64,000 bases of DNA. Origin: Burkholderiales bacterium. GTDB taxonomy: Bacteria; Pseudomonadota; Gammaproteobacteria; Burkholderiales; SG8-39. The notes under the pieces are model-generated. The model worked only from the letters and a program-made list of their open reading frames with translations, was not told the origin of the DNA and ran no database searches. The stretch is taken from positions 590,589 to 654,588 of the forward strand of contig JAOSJV010000011.1 in assembly GCA_027493935.1 (NCBI GenBank), in the 5' to 3' direction. Of the stretch, positions 47,265-54,202 are shown piece by piece; the stretch's first letter is position 1, and each line of letters opens with the position of its first letter. The position numbers and the translations under genes were made by a program.

Positions 47265-47318
47265 GTGCGGAACGCCTCGCTCAATCGGTGGCGAGATCCA
47301 GCCGCGGCTGCACCTCGC

Positions 47319-48379
47319 TCACGCGCCCCACCGGCCCCAGTAGAGCGCGAACGCGGTGGCCATGCCGACGCCGAAGAAGGTCATCCCCATCGCGATGCTG
47401 CCGACCGAGAGCGTGGGAAAGCCGGCCATGAAGGCGCCGGTCGTGCACCCGCCGCCGACGAGCGCGCCGATCATGATGAGAAACCCCGCGACGAGTACCG
47501 CTACGGCGCGGCCGGCGAGCCCCGAACGGAACGCGGCCGCCCAGAGCGGGGTCACCGGCACGTTGCGAAAGCTCCCCGACAGCGCAGCGCTCGCCGCCGC
47601 CCCCGGAAAGAGGCCGAGCACCATCGCCGCGCGCCACGCGGTCGTCTCGTCGAGCGCGGGCACGCTCGCAAGCGACCCGCCGAAGAGCGCCGCGGCGTGC
47701 GCGACGAGCGCGGCGAAGCCGCCCGAGATCCCGAGGTACTGGCCTTGCGCGGTGGCGGCGAGGATCACGAGCCCGGCGAGCACCCCGGTCGCGGCGAAGC
47801 CCCACTCGCGCCCGAGCCACGACGCCGCCGGCGCGGCGGTGCGGCGCTTGGCGGGATCAGGCGGTCGGCGAGCGCCACGCCGAGGAGCACGAGGACGCCG
47901 AGCGCGACGGCGAGCGCGCCGTAAGAGACGTTCCACAGGATCGGCAGCGTCATGCTCTGCGGGTAGGTGCGCACGCCCCACTCGGGAAGCTGCGCGAACA
48001 CCGCGTCGAAGGCGAGCACGCCGAGCACCATGCCGAGCACGCCCAGCCCCAGGAGCCATCTTCCCGCGGCCGCACGGGCCGCGCAGGTGCCCGGTCAGAA
48101 GCCGCCGAGCGCCATGCCGACGCCGAACAGCGCGCCGCCGGCGAAGTGCGCCGGTCCGAAGTAGGCGTTGACGCGCGGCGCGAGCGCGCTCCAGCCGGCG
48201 AGCTCCGCGAGCCCCATGCCGAGCGCGGCGACCGCGACCGCGGTGAACATGAACTTCATCGGCTTGAGGTCGCGCAGGAGCAGCGTGCCCATGATGCGCG
48301 AGTAGCGCGTGAGCCCGCCGCGATGCAGGATGAACCCGAACGCGAGCCCGGTCAGCAGTCCGCCCAGCACGGCGCCCAT
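47319..48379 (-). CDS. YeeE/YedE (TsuA-like) sulfur transporter with in-frame TGA and one frameshift
   Basis: About 353 aa. The N-terminal half MGAVLGGLLTGLAFGFILHR continues to HFAGGALFGVGMALGGF, then TGA (48095-48097), then PGTCAARAAAGRWLLGLGVL in the same frame. Related proteins have Cys there (GYCPGT), a residue used in thiosulfate transport by TsuA. The second half has the matching GGGCTTGAFMAGFPTLSVGS. Near 47845-47860 one base is missing (ADRLIPP to KRRTAAPAASWLGREW). The protein should be an inner-membrane thiosulfate or related sulfur-compound importer. Whether TGA is a sequencing error, a true stop separating two half-proteins, or selenocysteine is discussed in the findings. Confidence 0.8.
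48065..48083 (-). other. hairpin 11 nt after the in-frame TGA (candidate bacterial SECIS)
   Basis: On the minus strand CGCGGCC-CGTGC-GGCCGCG is a perfect 7-bp stem with a five-base loop containing GU. The loop begins 18 nt after the TGA at 48095-48097. Bacterial selenocysteine insertion elements lie at about this distance and need a G and U in the apical loop. In DNA this GC-rich, hairpins are frequent, so this is suggestive only. Confidence 0.3.
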
Positions 48380-48398
48380 GTCGCTCCTCCTCCTTCGG

Positions 48399-49289
48399 TC
48401 ACTTCTCGATCGGCAGCCGCGGGTCGGACGACCACTCCTCCCACGAGCCGGTGTACTCGACGACGTTGTCGTAGCCGATCAGCCGCATCGCGAGCGCCAT
48501 GTCGGTGGAGCGCCCGATGCCGGTGTGGCAATAGGTCACGACCTTGGTATCCTTGGTGATGCCGCGCTGGCTGAGCGCCTTTTCGAGCGCCGCCGCCGGC
48601 TTGAAGGTGTCCAGCTTGTCGGAGAACTTCGTCCACTCGAGGTGCACCGCCCCGGGGATGTGGCCGCCGCGCGAGGCGCCCGGGCGCACGTCCTTGCCGA
48701 TGAACTCGTTGAACGAGCGCGTGTCGACGATCACCACGTCCTTGCCGCGCAGGTTCTTCTCCAGCCAGTCGCGCGTGACCACCTTCTGCGGCTGCGGCTT
48801 GGCGGCGAACTTCTTCTTCTCCACCTGCAGCGCGTCCTGCACCACCGGGCGGCCCTCCTTCAGCCACTTGCGGAAGCCGCCGTTCAGCACCTTCACGTCC
48901 TTGTGGCCGAAGAAGTCGAGCACGAACCACACGCCCGAGGCCGACGGCCCCTCGCCGCCGTCGTAGACCACGACCTGCGTGCCGGCGTCGATACCCGCCT
49001 CGCCGAAGATGCGCTCGGCGTCGACTTCGGCGAGCGGATAGCCGTTCTTCTTGCGCGACTCGAGCCTGGCGAGGTCGAGGTAGAAGAGGTTCACCGCGCC
49101 CGCGATGTGCGCGCGCTGGTAGCTCACCGGGTCGGCGGCGTCGACGAGGCGCACGTTCGGCTGCGCCAGGAGCTTGGCGAGCGCTTCGGTCTCGATCAGG
49201 AGCTCGGGGCGCGCATAGCCCTGCGCCGCCGCCGCGCCCGAGAACGCGACGAGCGCCGCCGCGAACGCGATCGATCGTGTGCTCCGCAT
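48399..49289 (-). CDS. secreted two-domain sulfurtransferase (SseA/TST-like)
   Basis: 296 aa with a signal peptide ending near AAAQGYARPE. Two rhodanese domains are present: the first has VRLVDAADPVSYQRAHIAGA and QVVVYDGGEGPSASGVWFVL with Asp in place of Cys (inactive). The second has VVIVDTRSFNEFIGK and the active loop VVTYCHTGIGRSTDMALAMR with catalytic Cys and CHTGIGRS. It resembles periplasmic thiosulfate:cyanide/thiol sulfurtransferases. It lies directly upstream of the YeeE/YedE gene (19 nt), so sulfane sulfur could pass between enzyme and transporter. Confidence 0.88.
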   Translation of the reverse strand: MRSTRSIAFAAALVAFSGAAAAQGYARPELLIETEALAKLLAQPNVRLVDAADPVSYQRAHIAGAVNLFYLDLARLESRKKNGYPLAEVDAERIFGEAGIDAGTQVVVYDGGEGPSASGVWFVLDFFGHKDVKVLNGGFRKWLKEGRPVVQDALQVEKKKFAAKPQPQKVVTRDWLEKNLRGKDVVIVDTRSFNEFIGKDVRPGASRGGHIPGAVHLEWTKFSDKLDTFKPAAALEKALSQRGITKDTKVVTYCHTGIGRSTDMALAMRLIGYDNVVEYTGSWEEWSSDPRLPIEK

Positions 49290-49355
49290 TGCCGATCCCT
49301 CCTCGATCGTCTGCAGGTCGCTTGGGGTGTGCCCCCGCCGGGGGCGAGGTCACAG

Positions 49356-49712
49356 TCACCCCTTGAAGAATTCCTTGCCCGCCACCGGCCGCAGGACGCT
49401 CAGCGCGTAGAGCTCGATCGTCTCGCCGACGATCCGTCCCTTGACCTCGACCTCCTGCCCGAACGCCACGTCGAGCTGCTCGGGCCGCAGGCCGCTCGCG
49501 GTGCCGAGCGCAATCGTGTAGAAGTCGCCGTCCTCGTTCACCAGCACCATCGGCTCGGCCCACTTGAGGTAGCACTCGCCGATCTTGCCCTTCTGGGCGC
49601 ACTTGAGCCCGACGATCCGGCCCTTGATCGGCGCCGGCGCCTGCGCCGCCGCCGGGCCGGCGACGAGCGCTGCGGCGGCGAGCGCCGCAGCGAGCAGAGC
49701 GGTTCTGCGCAT
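49356..49712 (-). CDS. small secreted protein with OB-like fold and Cys pair
   Basis: 118 aa with a signal peptide (ALLAAALAAAALVAGPAAA). The mature part reads IKGRIVGLKCAQKGKIGECY and VEVKGRIVGETIELYALSVL, an all-beta pattern like small OB-fold proteins. Two Cys about nine residues apart (LKCAQKGKIGEC) may form a disulfide or bind metal. I do not recognise a named family. CGAAGGAGGACCCGTC is a good ribosome-binding site. It sits between the DsrE and sulfurtransferase genes in the operon. Confidence 0.65.
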   Translation of the reverse strand: MRRTALLAAALAAAALVAGPAAAQAPAPIKGRIVGLKCAQKGKIGECYLKWAEPMVLVNEDGDFYTIALGTASGLRPEQLDVAFGQEVEVKGRIVGETIELYALSVLRPVAGKEFFKG

Positions 49713-49743
49713 GACGGGTCCTCCTTCGCTTCGGGCGGCGTGC

Positions 49744-50181
49744 TTACGGCGACTTGATCGCGTTCTTGAGCCGGTCGTGGTCGGCCTTCACGTCCATCAG
49801 CCGGCCCTTGGTCGCTTGCTTGGGCACGTCCTCGACCTCCAGCACGCCCTCGACCATCGCATAGCTCACCATGCCGTTGAACGCACCGCCGTCGACTGCG
49901 ATGAGCTCGGTGCCGTAGTACACCGCGGGCGCCTTCGCGCCGGGTCCGGCGAGCGACACCGGGATCACCTGGACCGGGATCTTGTAGATGTTCGCGATCT
50001 CGGCCGCGACCTGGATGTTGTTGTTGCAGCGCACGCCGGGCGGGTCGCGACTGACCAGGGTGAGTACCTTGTGACCGTTGACCACCGTTGGTCCGGGCGC
50101 ATCAGCGTGCGCGCCGAGCGGAAGCGCGAGCGCCGCGCCGAGGGCGAGCGACGTCAACACGGGGACCGCGATACGAGCCAT
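49744..50181 (-). CDS. secreted DsrE-family protein
   Basis: 145 aa from ATG 50179-50181 after AGGAAGGAGGAGTC. A signal peptide ends near AHADAPG. The mature part HKVLTLVSRDPPGVRCNNNI and QVAAEIANIYKIPVQVIPVS matches periplasmic DsrE/DsrF-type proteins, with a single Cys in RCNNN where it could carry a persulfide. The C-terminal VEDVPKQATKGRLMDVKADH is unusual. It is the first gene of the sulfur/molybdoenzyme operon, immediately downstream of the operator-containing promoter. Confidence 0.7.
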   Translation of the reverse strand: MARIAVPVLTSLALGAALALPLGAHADAPGPTVVNGHKVLTLVSRDPPGVRCNNNIQVAAEIANIYKIPVQVIPVSLAGPGAKAPAVYYGTELIAVDGGAFNGMVSYAMVEGVLEVEDVPKQATKGRLMDVKADHDRLKNAIKSP

Positions 50182-50217
50182 GACTCCTCCTTCCTCCAAC
50201 GGCGCCTCTCGCCGCCT

Positions 50218-50237
50218 GTTCAAGCGATCAATTGAAC
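50218..50237. promoter_or_regulatory. operator 1: TTCAA-N8-TTGAA palindrome at the operon promoter
   Basis: GTTCAA-GCGATCAA-TTGAAC is a perfect inverted repeat beginning at about +1 of the sulfur operon promoter. The same arm and spacer pattern recurs at 51075-51094 beside the ArsR-rhodanese gene. A homodimeric ArsR-type repressor fits the size and symmetry; BigR/SqrR-type sulfur regulators bind comparable ATTC/GAAT palindromes. Confidence 0.65.
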
Positions 50238-50244
50238 GATTGTT

Positions 50245-50272
50245 ATCTTAGAAACATCGGGTCGCATGTCAA
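50245..50272 (-). promoter_or_regulatory. sigma70 promoter of the sulfur/molybdoenzyme operon
   Basis: TTGACA (50267-50272) and TAAGAT (50245-50250) with a 16-bp spacer on the minus strand. Start of transcription would be near 50238, so operator 1 covers +1 to +20. This arrangement fits repression by blocking initiation or elongation. Confidence 0.7.
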
Positions 50273-50360
50273 GCGCGTCAGACGCCCTCCGCGGGCGAAA
50301 CGTGATCCGGATCAAATCGCCTACCCCCGCATCCGGCGCCAGCGCGGATACGGCGTCGCC

Positions 50361-51022
50361 TCACTCGCGCGTCACCGGCCTCCCGGCGGCGCGCCACTCG
50401 GGCAGCCCGGCCTCGAGGCGGCGGGCTTTGAGGCCTCTCTTGCGCAGCATCTGGACCGCGTCGTAGGCCATAAGGCAGTACGGCCCGCGGCAGTAGGCGA
50501 CGACTTCCTTGCGCCTGGGCAGCTCGCCCAGGCGCTTCTCGAGCTGTTGCACCGGAATGTTCACTGCGCCGGGCAGGTGCCCGGCGGCGTACTCCTCGGG
50601 CGGGCGCACGTCGAGCACCGTCACGAGGCCCCTGCGCGCGCGCTCCAGCAGCTCGCTCGCCGGCACCGGCTCGAGCTCGTCCTTGGCCGCGAGGTAGAGT
50701 CGCACCACGCGCTCGACCTCGGCGTCGTAGGTTTCGCCCACCTCGCCGAGGGCGGCGAGCAGCGCCACGACCTCGTCGCCGGCAAGCCGGTAGTACACGT
50801 ATTGGCCTTCGCGGCGCCCTCGATGAGGCCGGCCTGGCGCAGCTTCTGCAGGTGCTGCGAGGTGTTCGCGATCGAGTGGCCGGTGTGCGCGGCGAGGCTC
50901 TCGACCGTGCGCTCGCCCTGGGCAAGGAGTTCGAGGAACTCCAGGCGCGCGGTGCTCGAGAGCGCCGCTCCGATGCGGGCGAGCCGGGCGAAGATTTCGT
51001 GCTTCGGGCTGGGATGCGACAT
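50361..51022 (-). CDS. ArsR family regulator fused to a rhodanese domain (one frameshift)
   Basis: About 220 aa. The winged helix reads ARIGAALSSTARLEFLELLA and ESLAAHTGHSIANTSQHLQK with RQAGLIEG. The second part is a rhodanese: LVTVLDVRPPEEYAAGHLPG and VVAYCRGPYCLMAYDAVQML, whose loop CRGPYC has two Cys. The frame changes near 50812-50818, where one base is missing (LIEG-RREGQYVYYRLAGDEV). It should be a cytoplasmic repressor sensing sulfane sulfur through the rhodanese Cys pair. It lies upstream of the operon it likely controls, with matching palindromes at 50218 and 51075. Confidence 0.88.
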
Positions 51023-51046
51023 GTGTCCGTTCTCGTCCCGGCGACC

Positions 51047-51075
51047 TTGACAGCCGGCCCGTGGGTAAGATAGCA
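51047..51075 (+). promoter_or_regulatory. promoter of the sterol desaturase-like gene
   Basis: TTGACA (51047-51052) and ATAGCA (51070-51075) with a 17-bp spacer on the plus strand. Transcription would start near 51082, inside operator 2. Confidence 0.5.
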
Positions 51076-51094
51076 TTCAAGTAAACGCTTGAAT
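51075..51094. promoter_or_regulatory. operator 2: TTCAA-N8-TTGAA palindrome in the divergent promoter region
   Basis: ATTCAA-GTAAACGC-TTGAAT has the same arm and spacer pattern as operator 1. It covers the predicted start sites of the divergent promoters: minus-strand arsR-rhodanese and plus-strand sterol desaturase. One bound repressor could thus control both directions. Confidence 0.65.
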
Positions 51095-51121
51095 AATAGA
51101 CTCGTTGACCGTTGAAGTCTA
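51093..51121 (-). promoter_or_regulatory. promoter of the ArsR-rhodanese gene
   Basis: TAGACT (51116-51121) and TATTAT (51093-51098) with a 17-bp spacer on the minus strand. The start near 51086 falls within operator 2, consistent with autoregulation. Confidence 0.5.
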
Positions 51122-51142
51122 GCAGACCGGAGACCGCACGCC

Positions 51143-51991
51143 ATGCCCGCCGACACCCTGCTCGGCGCCGAACCGCTCGTCCGCTTCGGCGCATTCCTCG
51201 GCGTCTTCGCCGCCGTCGCCCTGTGGGAGGCGGCCGCGCCGCGCCGCGACCGCGCGTTCGCGCGCCGCGCGCGCTGGCCCCACAACCTCGGGCTGCTTCT
51301 CGTCGACGCCGCGGTGCTGCGCGTCGTCGCGCCGGGTGTGGCGATCGCGGTCGCGCTTGCCGCCGAGGCCCAGGGATTCGGCCTGCTGAACGCCGTGACG
51401 CTGCCGCCGTGGGCCGCCATCGCGCTCGCCGTGGCGCTGCTCGACCTCGCGGTCTACTTCCAGCACGTCGTCTTCCACGCGGTGCCCGCGCTGTGGCGCC
51501 TGCACCGCGTGCACCACGCCGACCTCGACTTCGACGTCACCACCGGCACGCGCTTCCACCCGGTGGAAATCCTCGTCTCGATGGCGATCAAGTCCGCGGC
51601 GGTCGCCGCGATCGGGGCGCCCGCGCTCGCCGTGCTCCTCTTCGAGGTGACCCTGAACGCGACGGCGATGTTCAACCACGCGAACGCGCGCCTGCCGCTC
51701 GCCGCGGACCGGTGGTTGCGCTGGCTGGTGGTGACGCCGGACATGCACCGCGTGCACCACTCGGTGCGCCGCGACGAGACGAACAGCAACTTCGGCTTCA
51801 ACCTGCCGTGGTGGGATCGCCTGTTCGGCACCTACCGTGCGCAGCCCGCCGCCGGGCACGCGGCGATGACGATCGGCCTGGAGGCGTTCCGCGCGCCCTC
51901 CGACCTGCGGCTCGACCAGCTGCTCGTGCAGCCGTTGCGCGACGACTCGCCCGGCGGCTACGCGATCGACCGGCGAGGGGAGGCCCGCTGA
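51143..51991 (+). CDS. sterol desaturase/fatty acid hydroxylase family membrane protein
   Basis: 282 aa with several membrane helices and the eight-His di-iron pattern: FQHVVFH, RLHRVHHADL, and DMHRVHHSVRRD, with FNHANARLP also present. The C-terminal half reads RRDETNSNFGFNLPWWDRLF, typical of the family. It hydroxylates or desaturates a membrane lipid. A link to sulfur is not obvious, yet the gene shares operator 2 with the ArsR-rhodanese regulator and precedes a DsrE gene; related oxygenases are seen in sulfur-oxidation regions. Substrate unknown. Confidence 0.85.
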   Translation: MPADTLLGAEPLVRFGAFLGVFAAVALWEAAAPRRDRAFARRARWPHNLGLLLVDAAVLRVVAPGVAIAVALAAEAQGFGLLNAVTLPPWAAIALAVALLDLAVYFQHVVFHAVPALWRLHRVHHADLDFDVTTGTRFHPVEILVSMAIKSAAVAAIGAPALAVLLFEVTLNATAMFNHANARLPLAADRWLRWLVVTPDMHRVHHSVRRDETNSNFGFNLPWWDRLFGTYRAQPAAGHAAMTIGLEAFRAPSDLRLDQLLVQPLRDDSPGGYAIDRRGEAR

Positions 51992-52120
51992 GCCGGCGCG
52001 CTTCGTGCGGTGGCTGGGCCGCGGCATGTGGGGCGTGCAGGGCCGCACGCCGGTGAAACCGTTCTCCGCTCGACCGCTCGCCGCGGCCGCGCCGCGCACC
52101 GAAACGACAGGAGTACCGTG

Positions 52121-52471
52121 ATGAAGACGCTGCTGATCCTCAACGATCCGCCCTACGGCACCGAGCGCGCGTACAACGCGCTGCGGCTTGCGCGCACGCT
52201 GCTCGTCAATGGCGCGGGCGAGGTGCGCGTGTTCCTGATGGGCGACGCAGCGGCCTGCGCTGCGGCCGGCCAGAAAGTACCGCAGGGCTACTACAACCTC
52301 GCCGACATGCTCGGCGCAGTCATGCGCCGCGGCGGCGAAGTGGGCGTGTGCGGCACCTGCATGGACGCGCGCGGCATGGCCGACGAGCGCCTGGTCGACG
52401 GCGCGCGCCGTGGCACCATGGAAGGCCTCGCCGAGTGGACGGTGTGGGCCGACAAAGTGCTGGTGTTCTGA
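52121..52471 (+). CDS. DsrE family protein
   Basis: 116 aa, no signal peptide. It opens TLLILNDPPYGTERAYNALR and LARTLLVNGAGEVRVFLMGD. The thiol motif is GGEVGVCGTCMDARGMADE, a CGTC pair. Such cytoplasmic DsrE proteins act as sulfur relay or scavenging partners. AACGACAGGAGTACCGTG precedes the ATG. It follows the sterol desaturase gene by 129 nt and may be in the same transcript under operator 2. Confidence 0.82.
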   Translation: MKTLLILNDPPYGTERAYNALRLARTLLVNGAGEVRVFLMGDAAACAAAGQKVPQGYYNLADMLGAVMRRGGEVGVCGTCMDARGMADERLVDGARRGTMEGLAEWTVWADKVLVF

Positions 52472-52585
52472 CCCGCGACCGGGAATCTCGCTCGCCGGCG
52501 CGCGATCTGCGCTCCCGCGGTATGTCCAGCTCGCCGCTCTCGAGAGGCGTGCCCGCTGTCGGTCGAGGTGCCTCGCGCCAGGGAA

Positions 52586-53206
52586 TCACCCCCGCTCCGC
52601 TCGCCCCGCGAACACGTAGGCGAGCACACGCGGACCCTTGACGTAACCGGCCGACGCTTCGCTCATCCGGAAACCCGCAGCGGCGATGAGCGCGTCCATC
52701 TTGCGGTCCATGTTGCAGCCGCCGGAGAGCGGCCGCCAGTACCGGTTCAGCCGGCGCTGCCAGCGCTGCACCGCCGGCTCGGGCGCGAGTCCGTGCTCGG
52801 CGTAGAGCAGGGTGCCGTCTGCGCGCAGCACGCGGCGCATCTCATTGAGCGCCGCCCCTGGATCTGGCACCGAACAGAGCGTGAAGGTGCACACCACGGT
52901 GTCGACCGACCGATCGGCGAGCGGGATTGCCTCGGCCGACCGCTCGAGGAACTCGACCGGGAACTCCCCCGCACGCGAGCGTTTGCGCGCCAGCGCGAGC
53001 AGCCGTGCCGAGGGATCGAGTCCGTAGAGCCGCTCGACCGCCGGCCCGTAGTGGGGCAGGTTGAGCCCCGAGCCGATGCCGATCTCGAGCACCTGCCCGC
53101 GCGCCTGCGGCACGAGCTCGGCGCGGAAGCGCGTCGCCTCGCGGTTGCGCATTGCGAGGTCGATCAGCGGTGGCAGGATCCAGCGCGCGTAGAAGCTCGT
53201 CGGCAT
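52586..53206 (-). CDS. class I SAM methyltransferase (UbiE/METTL7-like)
   Basis: 206 aa. The N-terminal YARWILPPLIDLAMRNREAT and RGQVLEIGIGSGLNLPHYGP (motif I) with DTVVCTFTLCSVPDPGAALN are typical of small methyltransferases acting on phospholipids or thiols. The late CNMDRKMDALIAAAGF matches the same group. No signal peptide is present. The gene follows the TVP38-type membrane gene by 23 nt on the same strand, and the pair may act on membrane lipids. Confidence 0.8.
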   Translation of the reverse strand: MPTSFYARWILPPLIDLAMRNREATRFRAELVPQARGQVLEIGIGSGLNLPHYGPAVERLYGLDPSARLLALARKRSRAGEFPVEFLERSAEAIPLADRSVDTVVCTFTLCSVPDPGAALNEMRRVLRADGTLLYAEHGLAPEPAVQRWQRRLNRYWRPLSGGCNMDRKMDALIAAAGFRMSEASAGYVKGPRVLAYVFAGRAERG

Positions 53207-53229
53207 GCGTCTCGCGCCTCTGGAGGGGG

Positions 53230-53937
53230 CTATTTCGACTGAACATCGGCGTCGCGCCGGCGCAGTCGCGAGCGGACGACGTGGACGGCGATCGGAATCG
53301 CGGTGAGCAGCCCGAGCGCCAGCACCGTGAGCACAACGCGATCGGCTTCGTCGGCCGCGAGCTCGGTGCCGAGGTGCGCAAGCAGGAAGCTCGCCGGCAG
53401 GACTCCGGCCAGCGTCGCAAGGGCGAAGCGCCACGCAGCGAGTGGCGTGAGCCCCGCCGCGTAGCTCACCACGTCGAACGAGAGGAACGGCAGCAGTCGC
53501 GACACGAAGACGATGACCATCAGCGCGTTCTGCGAGCCCAGCAGCGGCAGCGTCTGGCCGTACGCCAGCGCCCGCGGCAGCAGCGCGACGCCGAAGAAGC
53601 GCGCGATGCCGAAGGCGGCAAGCGCGCCGGCTTCCGCGCCGGCGAGCACGTACAGCGTGCCCCACGTATGTCCGTACACGGCCCCCGCAGCGAGCGCGAT
53701 CGGCGCGCTCGGAATCGGGTTGACGACAATCGCCGTCGCCATCAGGCCGACAACCGCGAGCGGCCCGATCGCGCCGAGCGCGCGCACGCGTTCGCGCAGT
53801 CCGGCAGGATCGGCGAGGAGTGCCAGGGCACCCGTCTCGGACAGCGCCCAGTACCCCGCGATCAGTCCGCCGAGCACGGCCGCGCCCGCGGCGAGGCGCC
53901 AGCCGACGTGCCGTGCGCGGATTCCCTGATCGCTCAT
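53230..53937 (-). CDS. TVP38/TMEM64 (SNARE-associated/DedA-like) membrane protein
   Basis: 235 aa with about five hydrophobic segments. The family core is VVNPIPSAPIALAAGAVYGH, followed by GTLYVLAGAEAGALAAFGIA and FVSRLLPFLSFDVVSYAAGL, typical of the VTT domain. Relatives are putative lipid scramblases or transporters. The start used is ATG 53937; ATG 53958 would add seven residues. Upstream 53938-54202 shows no gene. Confidence 0.85.
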   Translation of the reverse strand: MSDQGIRARHVGWRLAAGAAVLGGLIAGYWALSETGALALLADPAGLRERVRALGAIGPLAVVGLMATAIVVNPIPSAPIALAAGAVYGHTWGTLYVLAGAEAGALAAFGIARFFGVALLPRALAYGQTLPLLGSQNALMVIVFVSRLLPFLSFDVVSYAAGLTPLAAWRFALATLAGVLPASFLLAHLGTELAADEADRVVLTVLALGLLTAIPIAVHVVRSRLRRRDADVQSK

Positions 53938-54202
53938 GCCCGCTAGCGCGTACTGCATGACGGATCGCTCTCGATAGTAGCGCGGACACGCGTTCTGCGC
54001 GTTCGGTCGCGCGTAGCCGCCCGCGCATCTGCCGGTCGACGCAGTCGAGTCGGCGACCGTTCGTGCCCGCCAAGGAGCACGCCCCGCCCGCGAGCCGCGA
54101 TCTGTCGGTGCGTGCGGCGGAGCGCTGCTCTTCGTGAGCACAGCGTGCCGGGCGGGAGAATGGCGGCGCGGGGGCATCCCGCGCCGGCGCCGCCGTGATC
54201 CC

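Noticed and set aside
47281..47318. Extended C-terminus of the YeeE/YedE protein (VSEVQPRLDLATD)
   Set aside because: Needs another frameshift; the natural stop after GRWGA at 47319 gives a normal end.
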